Below, one piece after another: positions 1 through 5,376 of a stretch of DNA of 6,873 bases. The position numbers were made by a program, and so were the translations under genes. Within the stretch, counting starts at the first letter, position 1. Every line of letters starts with the position of its first letter. The stretch comes from Flavobacteriales bacterium UBA5869 (lineage in GTDB: Bacteria > Bacteroidota > Bacteroidia > Flavobacteriales_D > Crocinitomicaceae): contig DJFP01000089.1 of assembly GCA_002432565.1 (NCBI GenBank), positions 1 to 6,873 of the forward strand. The letters are read 5' to 3'. The notes beneath the pieces were generated by a model, which saw nothing but the letters and a program-made list of their open reading frames with translations, was not told the DNA's origin and did no database searches.

Positions 1-815
1 GCAATTTGTTCGATATGTTTTTCCGAAATATCGTGTGGAGCGATAATAATTTTGAATTTCCGACGCAGTTCAAACAATGCGGGAACCAGGATCTCTTCGT
101 CAATTGTCCAGGAACTTCCGAGAATAAGTACCGGTTTCTCTTCCACAAAGGTGCGAATGATCACATTCTCCGTACTACGTTCTTTCACAGCGATCATCCG
201 GTCATAACGGGTATCTCCGGTTACTGTTACCTGATCTATCCCGATGCTGTTCAGTAAGTCTTTTGAGCGTTGATCCTGTGCATAAAAATGATCGAACAAA
301 CGAAGTGCTTTCCGGAAAAAACCACCGTACCACTTAAAGAAGCGGTGACCGGGTCTGAACAAACTGCTCACACCATAAATTCCAGCCCCATTTCTTCTGG
401 CACATTTCAAGTGGTTGTACCAAAATTCGTACTTAACAAAAAACACCATCCGGGGATTAAAATGGTCAACGAATTTACGGGCCTTCATCTTTGTGTCGAG
501 CGGTAAATAAAGCGCTAGGTCAACCCGGTGATCTCTTTTGTTGTAAAATTCCATTCCCGAAGGACTGAAAAAAGTCACAATAAGGAATGATTCGGGAAAG
601 GTTTCTTTATAAGCATTCATAACCGGAAGCCCCTGATCGAATTCCCCCAATGAAGCACAATGGAACCAAACAACTTGTTTATTATCCGGAACCTTATAGC
701 TGCTAAGCGGAATACGCCGGCCAAGAATCCATTTTTTTGCTTTGGGATGGAACCAGGATGCAAGCCACATGACTGCATAAAAAACCCGAATCCCAAATCC
801 GTAGAATATTCTCAT
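1..815 (-). CDS. waaA: Lipid A Kdo transferase (3-deoxy-D-manno-octulosonic acid transferase), partial, 3' end outside window
   Basis: This enzyme moves Kdo from CMP-Kdo onto the lipid A precursor at the cytoplasmic face of the inner membrane, the first step of LPS core synthesis. I translated the minus strand by hand: 271 residues are open without a stop and run off the window start, so about 140 residues of the usual ~410 are missing. Residues 3-22 form a hydrophobic N-terminal anchor. The ASLGEF motif at 54-59 carries Glu58, which matches the catalytic glutamate known in the Aquifex enzyme. FVKYEFW (126-132), TGDTRYDR (199-206), GSSWTIDE (233-240) and IIIAPHDI (256-263) are family landmarks; the last two belong to the C-terminal nucleotide-sugar binding half. 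The ATG follows directly on the TAA of the barrel gene upstream, so the two are almost certainly co-transcribed. No sign of decay. The symbol kdtA is a synonym. Confidence 0.95.
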   Translation of the reverse strand, partial: MRIFYGFGIRVFYAVMWLASWFHPKAKKWILGRRIPLSSYKVPDNKQVVWFHCASLGEFDQGLPVMNAYKETFPESFLIVTFFSPSGMEFYNKRDHRVDLALYLPLDTKMKARKFVDHFNPRMVFFVKYEFWYNHLKCARRNGAGIYGVSSLFRPGHRFFKWYGGFFRKALRLFDHFYAQDQRSKDLLNSIGIDQVTVTGDTRYDRMIAVKERSTENVIIRTFVEEKPVLILGSSWTIDEEILVPALFELRRKFKIIIAPHDISEKHIEQI

Positions 816-1574
816 TTACTCAAAATAATAGTCTTTCGGTTTGCGCTTGTAAACAGGAACAAACCATCCGACTTTAAATCCATATTGTAAATCTAATCTT
901 TGTGCTTTAGAAACCGGTACATCCGGCTGATCAAAAAAGATATCTCTTCGATTATAGGTCAATCCTTCCTGGATGTAAAACCCGGCATAGAAGTTCACAA
1001 ATCCCTGGTTTGCCATAAAAGCATAGCCGGCAAATTGATGAAAGTTCAATCCGGTTGTGTAGCGGTCATATCCTTTGCGGTATTTTAATTCCAATGTAGG
1101 AACAACCTGGTCTTGTGTTTCAACGCGTATTTTGTGTTGCACATAACCCAATCCGGCATGAACATACAACCCTGAATTTTTATTGGGACTAAGTACCGGG
1201 AATACTTTACCAACCATGGCATTGACATTGAACCCTCGCATATTTACAACGACTATCGCCACATCTCCGTTTGCATCGTGAATATAACCGTATGAATTGG
1301 TTAAAGCTGCAAACATATCCGGGGTTTTCACCTTGTTCCCGAACATGAAATTGCCATCCAGTCCGTAAACCCAATTCCTGGAAGTTTTATATCCGGCCAT
1401 TGCTCCCACATGATTAATGACTCCGAAGCGCTCCTTCAAATCTCCTCCGGGTGCATTCAATCCGTAGTGAATTGCAATCCATGGAGTCGCGATTGCGCTG
1501 TCGCGAACATTTCTCTGACCAAATCCCTGGAAACTGAAACCGATCAAAAAAGCAATTAAAAAAGAATTTCTCAT
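816..1574 (-). CDS. Outer-membrane beta-barrel protein of unknown function, gene directly upstream of waaA
   Basis: A 252-residue protein with a Sec signal peptide (MRNSFLIAFLIGF..., residues 1-20, probable cleavage after Gln20 or nearby). The remainder has alternating polar/hydrophobic strands with Gly and aromatic residues (AIHYGLNAPGGDL, YVHAGLGYVQHKI, FYAGFYIQEGLTY, LQYGFKVGWFVP) and ends in YYFE, as in small 8-12 strand outer-membrane barrels. I recognise the general pattern from Bacteroidota genomes but know no function. The start chosen is the ATG at 1574. A TTG 18 bases upstream is in frame but lies inside the promoter -7 box and would put charged residues ahead of the signal peptide. 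The stop codon abuts the waaA ATG with no spacing, so a link to LPS assembly or the outer membrane is a reasonable inference, not shown. An OmpW- or PorT-like barrel would be an alternative label. Confidence 0.85.
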   Translation of the reverse strand: MRNSFLIAFLIGFSFQGFGQRNVRDSAIATPWIAIHYGLNAPGGDLKERFGVINHVGAMAGYKTSRNWVYGLDGNFMFGNKVKTPDMFAALTNSYGYIHDANGDVAIVVVNMRGFNVNAMVGKVFPVLSPNKNSGLYVHAGLGYVQHKIRVETQDQVVPTLELKYRKGYDRYTTGLNFHQFAGYAFMANQGFVNFYAGFYIQEGLTYNRRDIFFDQPDVPVSKAQRLDLQYGFKVGWFVPVYKRKPKDYYFE

Positions 1575-1589
1575 GTCTTTATAGTCACT

Positions 1590-1624
1590 CAAAAATAAGG
1601 AATTATCCCCGCTCTGACGTCAAA
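1590..1624 (-). promoter_or_regulatory. Candidate Bacteroidota-type promoter for the barrel-waaA pair
   Basis: On the minus strand TTTG (1624-1621) is followed after 23 bases by TATTTTTG (1597-1590), which fits the TAnnTTTG -7 consensus of Bacteroidetes at every defined position. The spacing is at the long end of the 17-23 range I recall for flavobacteria. Transcription would begin near 1584, leaving a leader of about 10 bases before the ATG at 1574. A perfect 8-base palindrome TGACGTCA (1615-1622) overlaps the -33 element. Sequence match only, no experimental evidence. Confidence 0.5.
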
Positions 1625-1649
1625 TTATCGGGAAATGGGTGAATTATCG
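1601..1649. repeat. Three direct copies of AATTATC in the barrel gene's upstream region
   Basis: AATTATC occurs at 1601-1607, 1623-1629 and 1642-1648; the second and third copies extend to AATTATCG. Start-to-start spacings are 22 and 19 bases, about two helical turns. The second copy overlaps the -33 TTTG of the candidate promoter, and the first lies between its two boxes. This may be an operator array or chance in AT-rich DNA. The 85-bp gap holds nothing else I can name. Confidence 0.35.
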
Positions 1650-1659
1650 ATTAAACGGA

Positions 1660-3366
1660 TTATTTGAACCGGATCGACTTGGCCGGATTGATCCTGCTTA
1701 TCAGAAGCGAAGGAATAAAAAGTGCCAGCAAACAAACACCCAGGGTAATAATATTCAGAGCGCCTATTTTCCAGATACTGAATTCGATCGGAACAGTATT
1801 CAGGTAGTATACTTTCGGATCAAGCGGAATGATGTGGAACTGGTACTGAAGCCAGCAAAAACCAATCCCGATCAGATTTCCCCAAATCATTCCTTTGAGA
1901 ATGAGTTGTCCGGTGTGGACCAGGAAAACTTTCCGGACAAATAAATTATTTGCGCCCATCGCTTTTAAAATCCCTATAAAATTGGTCCTTACCAAAATGA
2001 GAACAAGCAGTGCCGAACCCATATTTACAATTCCGATGACTAACATCAGGATCAGGACGATAGCCAAATTAACATCCAGGAAGCTCAGCCACATAAACAG
2101 GTCACGCTGGTTGTCCTTGATACTGTTCACTTTTACCTGCTGCCTGAAATCCGGGTTGAATTCCACCGCTTTCTCAATCTTTTTCTTTTGGTTCTCAATG
2201 TCTGAAAAATCCACTACACTCAATTCATAGGATCCGACGTACTCGCGGTATGAGCCATGTCCCGGGAAAAATTCCAGGTCAACGGTTTTTGCTCCGGCTT
2301 TTACTTCGTAATGAAGCCCATCACTGCTCAAGAAACGTTTTTTCAGATTTCCTTCCGAATCCACTGTGAAAGGACTTGTTCCCGCTTTATCTCCGGTTAC
2401 CTTGATTTTCAACCAGGTTGTATCCGGAATAGCCGTTTCACTTTTCGGATTATCGGGACTTCCTGTCGGTTCATCCATGAACGTCCAGTAATCTGCAACA
2501 ATCAGCCGGATGGTGGTATCTTTTTGCGGATAGATCGCTATGACAGGAGTGTTTTCGTACCCCTCACCCCAATCGTAGCGGTAATTACCGTTTCCTCCCG
2601 AGACCTGGGCCCGCAGGATTAAATTTCCGAAATAAAGCGAATCTTCCACAACCAGTTCTGCACTGATTCCCCAATCATTTAACTGCTGTACCTGGGGCAG
2701 GTAACAAAACACCAATTCTTTATCAAAATCTTCCAGTCCGGTTTCATAAATCCCAACAATATGGAACTGTCTCTGAATCGGTTTTTGTTTTACGAAATAA
2801 GCATTCACGGTATCTCCCAGCTGGTAGTGAAGATCGGAAGCAATCCGTTTTGAAATAAGCACTTCGGTTGAAGCAGGATCTTTAAAATCAGGAAGTTTTC
2901 CTTCTTTCAGGTATGTTTTAAAAAAGGACCAGTCGTAATTTTTATCAACACCTTTTAAAACAACGCCCAGGATTTCTTTTTGGGTAACATCTCCCCTCGA
3001 TTGAAGCAACGCAGGCTTATAAGCTACTGATTGAACATGAGTTACACCCTCGATCCGGGACAGGGCATTTTCCAGCTTCGGGCTCTTCATTAAAGGTGCA
3101 GATTCCATTAAAGAAATTTCTCCCGACTTCTGAATAGAGATATGTGAACCAAAACCTATAACTTTACGGCTCACTTCTTGTTGGAATCCTTCAACCACTG
3201 CAATTGTAACAATGTTTACGATCATTGCCAGCGAAATACTCAAAACAGCAATTCTAGTAATTGGTTTTGCTGCTTTTTTATTGCCTTGCGATGAATCATC
3301 CGTAACCGATTGCTTACGTTGAAGTTTTTTAGCGATGAAATAGATATAATTCCAATTATTGCTCAT
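1660..3366 (-). CDS. LolC/LolE-like permease (FtsX/MacB family) with a large extra periplasmic domain
   Basis: 568 residues. The family forms the membrane part of ABC transporters that release lipoproteins from the inner membrane for the Lol pathway. TM1 is at about 38-58 (ending VVEGFQQEV), TM2 430-458, TM3 484-508 and TM4 533-557; GILKAMGANN (464-473) is the conserved cytoplasmic coupling segment, and the end SRINPAKSIRFK is typical. The MacB-like periplasmic domain spans about 60-425, but LolC/E are usually near 400-420 residues. The surplus of about 143 residues lies between QLNDW (228-232) and YVGSYELSVVDF (376-387), which are normally almost adjacent in Bacteroidota homologues. No ATPase (LolD) or second permease is adjacent. 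The ATG at 3366 is preferred: it gives the usual short cytoplasmic FIAKKL start. Another ATG at 3384 is possible. The start codon overlaps that of the divergent NamZ gene. Annotated in databases as lolE, lolC or simply ABC permease; which paralogue it is cannot be told. Confidence 0.85.
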   Translation of the reverse strand: MSNNWNYIYFIAKKLQRKQSVTDDSSQGNKKAAKPITRIAVLSISLAMIVNIVTIAVVEGFQQEVSRKVIGFGSHISIQKSGEISLMESAPLMKSPKLENALSRIEGVTHVQSVAYKPALLQSRGDVTQKEILGVVLKGVDKNYDWSFFKTYLKEGKLPDFKDPASTEVLISKRIASDLHYQLGDTVNAYFVKQKPIQRQFHIVGIYETGLEDFDKELVFCYLPQVQQLNDWGISAELVVEDSLYFGNLILRAQVSGGNGNYRYDWGEGYENTPVIAIYPQKDTTIRLIVADYWTFMDEPTGSPDNPKSETAIPDTTWLKIKVTGDKAGTSPFTVDSEGNLKKRFLSSDGLHYEVKAGAKTVDLEFFPGHGSYREYVGSYELSVVDFSDIENQKKKIEKAVEFNPDFRQQVKVNSIKDNQRDLFMWLSFLDVNLAIVLILMLVIGIVNMGSALLVLILVRTNFIGILKAMGANNLFVRKVFLVHTGQLILKGMIWGNLIGIGFCWLQYQFHIIPLDPKVYYLNTVPIEFSIWKIGALNIITLGVCLLALFIPSLLISRINPAKSIRFK

Positions 3367-4657
3367 GCGAATACGAAAGTACATAAAGCTTTTGGCGTTG
3401 AAAAGTATTATTTTGCTTTTCCTGGCTTCATGTGTCACAAATAAAAAATTACTCAAGCGTCCTCCGGTCGACCCTAATCAGGACAACCCAAAAGAATACC
3501 CGGTAATCCAGCCCATTGATGACGAGATCAAATACGATGCTTATGGCATGGAAAAACTACCGAACCTGCAGCTAGGCAATGCACGAATGGACCTTTACCT
3601 GGATTCATTGCGGGGAAAAAGAGTAGCTGTTGTAGCCAATCAGTCTTCCCTTCTCGGTGAAGATCATTTGGTGGATACTTTATTGTCATTGGGAATTCAG
3701 ATCCAAAAGGTTTTCGCACCGGAACACGGTTTCAGGGGAACTGCAGATGCCGGTGAAAAAGTATGGAGCCACAATGATCCGGTGACCGGCCTTCCGATTG
3801 TTTCACTTTATGGGAGTAATAAGAAACCACGTGCCGACCAATTATACGACGTAGACATCGTATTATTCGACATTCAGGATGTTGGTGTTCGTTTTTATAC
3901 TTATATCTCCACCCTCCACTACGTGATGGAAGCATGTGCTGAGAACAACAAACCATTGATCGTACTTGACCGACCGAATCCGAATGCTCATTATGTAGAC
4001 GGACCGATTTTGGAAAAAGACCAAACTTCATTTATCGGGATGCACCCGGTTCCAATTGTTTACGGAATGACTATCGGCGAATATGCTTTGATGGTTAACG
4101 GAGAATTTTGGCTGCACAACAATGTGACCTGTCAGATGTATATCGTTCCCTGCCGCAATTATACACACAAAACGAAATTTGAGATTGCAATCCCACCATC
4201 ACCAAACTTACGCACAGATCAGGCAATTAACCTGTATCCGAGTTTGTGTTTTTTCGAAGCAACAACAGTTAGCGTCGGAAGAGGTACCGAACGACCATTT
4301 GAAATGTATGGCCATCCGAGTTTCCGCAATACCGGTTTTACTTTTGTACCTATGCCTACAACCGGGGCTAAAGATCCGCTGTGGCAGAACCGCACCTGTA
4401 ATGGTTACAACCTGGGAGCAAGCCAGAATAAACGTATGTATGAGATCAACCTGAACTGGCTGATCAATGCAAGGGATCAACTGAGCGATAGTATTGATTT
4501 CATCAATCAACGGAGCTTTTTCGACCGTCTTGCAGGAACAACGCAACTTCGTTCACAACTAAAAGCCGGGTTAAGTGCCAAAGAGATTAAGGAAACCTGG
4601 AAAGCGGGAATCCAATCATTTTTGAAAACACGTCAGAAGTATCTGATATACCGGTAA
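3365..4657 (+). CDS. namZ: NamZ-type exo-beta-N-acetylmuramidase lipoprotein (DUF1343, GH171)
   Basis: 430 residues, full length. Characterised family members (Bacillus subtilis NamZ/YbbC, Tannerella forsythia NamZ) remove terminal MurNAc from peptidoglycan fragments. The signal peptide RIRKYIK-LLALKSIILLFLASC ends in a lipobox LASC with Cys23 as the lipidated residue. Residues 24-28 are VTNKK with no acidic cluster, so the usual Bacteroidota surface-export signal is absent and a periplasmic-facing lipoprotein is inferred. Family motifs: GKRVAVVANQSS (84-95), FAPEHGFRG (117-125, with candidate active-site Glu120), FDIQDVGVRFYTYIST (168-183), LDRPNP (201-206), GPILE (213-217), YGMTIGEYA (233-241), PPSPNL (277-282) and GRGTERPFE (305-313). 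I do not assign the catalytic residue firmly. The ATG at 3365 is the only start giving a proper n-region, apart from TTG six bases upstream. It is divergent from the LolE-like gene and stands alone in its transcription unit. Confidence 0.9.
   Translation: MRIRKYIKLLALKSIILLFLASCVTNKKLLKRPPVDPNQDNPKEYPVIQPIDDEIKYDAYGMEKLPNLQLGNARMDLYLDSLRGKRVAVVANQSSLLGEDHLVDTLLSLGIQIQKVFAPEHGFRGTADAGEKVWSHNDPVTGLPIVSLYGSNKKPRADQLYDVDIVLFDIQDVGVRFYTYISTLHYVMEACAENNKPLIVLDRPNPNAHYVDGPILEKDQTSFIGMHPVPIVYGMTIGEYALMVNGEFWLHNNVTCQMYIVPCRNYTHKTKFEIAIPPSPNLRTDQAINLYPSLCFFEATTVSVGRGTERPFEMYGHPSFRNTGFTFVPMPTTGAKDPLWQNRTCNGYNLGASQNKRMYEINLNWLINARDQLSDSIDFINQRSFFDRLAGTTQLRSQLKAGLSAKEIKETWKAGIQSFLKTRQKYLIYR
3374..3404 (-). 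promoter_or_regulatory. Weak candidate promoter for the LolE-like gene, inside the NamZ signal peptide codons
   Basis: Minus strand TTTT (3404-3401), 19 bases, then TACTTTCG (3381-3374), one mismatch to TAnnTTTG and one to the TTTG -33 box, with ideal spacing. It would start transcription only one or two bases before the ATG at 3366, which is suspiciously short, so a more distant promoter is as likely. Confidence 0.22.
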
Positions 4658-4703
4658 ACTTTAACTGCTTTAGAAAGATAGGCTTATCTGTTTAACGTTT
4701 ACC
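4653..4703. terminator. Imperfect inverted repeat over both convergent stop codons, probable bidirectional terminator
   Basis: GGTAAACTTTAA (4653-4664) pairs with TTAACGTTTACC (4692-4703) at 11 of 12 positions (mismatch 4660/4696). The intervening 27 bases hold a smaller hairpin, AGATA (4676-4680) / TATCT (4685-4689) with a GGCT loop. The TAA stop of namZ (4655-4657) lies in the left arm and the stop of the DUF6132 gene (4694-4692) in the right arm. No long T-tract follows on either strand, so termination efficiency is uncertain. Confidence 0.4.
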
Positions 4704-4886
4704 TGTTTTAAAAAGTGAAAAGAAAAGTGCTCCCAGCAGAGAGCCGTAAATACTGCTGTTTAGAGGTTTGGATGTAATCGGGCAGCTTCCCGAACTACAT
4801 CCAACATATTTCCAGTAAAGAAATCCGGCGAAAGCACCTGCTATTCCTCCTGCCAGCCAAAGCCAGTTTTTTGCGAAAAATTTCAT
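4692..4886 (-). CDS. Small two-span membrane protein, DUF6132 family
   Basis: 64 residues. Two hydrophobic segments (about 7-28, LWLAGGIAGAFAGFLYW, and 44-60, SIYGSLLGALFFSLF) flank a short loop with GCSSGSCPITSKP (29-41), the hallmark I recall for DUF6132. Cys30 and Cys35 are in this loop or at the membrane edge. Function is unknown. From memory, DUF6132 genes are often found near rhodanese, MBL-rhodanese and TauE/SafE or YeeE-type genes, so a role in sulfur-species handling is an inference supported by the dioxygenase-rhodanese gene two genes upstream here. The ATG at 4886 overlaps the TGA of the DUF983 gene (ATGA), which suggests translational coupling. The gene ends in the inverted repeat shared with namZ. 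Confidence 0.85.
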   Translation of the reverse strand: MKFFAKNWLWLAGGIAGAFAGFLYWKYVGCSSGSCPITSKPLNSSIYGSLLGALFFSLFKTGKR

Positions 4887-5302
4887 TTACAAGCCTCCTT
4901 TAAATCATCGGAATAAGCAGCATCCTTCCGTTCATATTCTTTGTGATACCGAAAAAATATATTCAGCCAAATGATTCGCGACCAACGCAGTGTTAGAGGA
5001 GAACTCAAAACCAAAAAGCTTATAAATGCGGTCAAAAAGACCGTTGTACTCCATTGAAAAACGTAACTCTGTAAGGCAAACCAAATGATGAACCATCCCA
5101 CTGTCAATGCATAAGAAACATACATCGCCCCGTAGAAAAATCCGGGTTCTCTATCGTACTTCAAATGACAATGATTGCAGGTTTCATGCATTTTAAACAT
5201 CTTGCCCAATTTATACGGATTCTTTTCTTCAAAGATATCTCCTTTGTGGCATCGCGTACATTTATTTGCGAACATCGAATATAGAGCTTCTATAATGACC
5301 AT
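4883..5302 (-). CDS. DUF983 family membrane protein with two CxxCH knuckles
   Basis: 139 residues. The N-terminal part is soluble and carries CTRCH (Cys15, Cys18, His19) and CNHCH (Cys42, Cys45, His46), arranged like a four-cysteine zinc ribbon. The conserved REPGFFYGAMYVSYAL (51-66) leads into TM1 (about 60-82), followed by TM2 (about 86-103), then a basic amphipathic stretch RWSRIIWLNIFFRYHKEYERK. The family function is not established. There is no signal peptide, so the cysteine domain should be cytoplasmic. The ATG at 5302 was taken; Met10 (5275) would also keep all motifs. The 74 bases separating it from the dioxygenase-rhodanese gene show no recognisable promoter or T-rich terminator, so co-transcription is likely. 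Its stop overlaps the start of the DUF6132 gene by four bases. Confidence 0.87.
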   Translation of the reverse strand: MVIIEALYSMFANKCTRCHKGDIFEEKNPYKLGKMFKMHETCNHCHLKYDREPGFFYGAMYVSYALTVGWFIIWFALQSYVFQWSTTVFLTAFISFLVLSSPLTLRWSRIIWLNIFFRYHKEYERKDAAYSDDLKEACK

Positions 5303-5376
5303 GACCAGTTTTTTAATCGTTTATTGCAATTGCTGCCGCTACCTTTCCCTCAGGTGTCCAAAGCGGTCAATCCATC

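Noticed and set aside
6..890. Several plus-strand open frames of 76-83 codons across the left end
   Set aside because: They are antisense to the clear waaA reading frame, whose translation shows several family motifs; their products look like nothing known.
1575..1592. TTG start adding six residues to the barrel protein
   Set aside because: It would place Asp, Tyr, Lys and Asp ahead of the signal peptide, and the codon lies in the -7 box of the promoter candidate.
3367..3456. Longer N-terminus (30 residues) of the LolE-like permease from a TTG at 3456
   Set aside because: It would overlap the namZ signal peptide codons by about 90 bases and does not resemble the family's N-terminus.
4208..4546. 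112-codon minus-strand frame inside namZ
   Set aside because: Antisense shadow of a well-supported gene, with no recognisable domain or start context.
5303..5376. Stem with CCGCT/AGCGG arms on the minus strand in the gap before the DUF983 gene
   Set aside because: Five-base arms with a six-base bulge and no T-tract; too weak to call a terminator or regulatory RNA.
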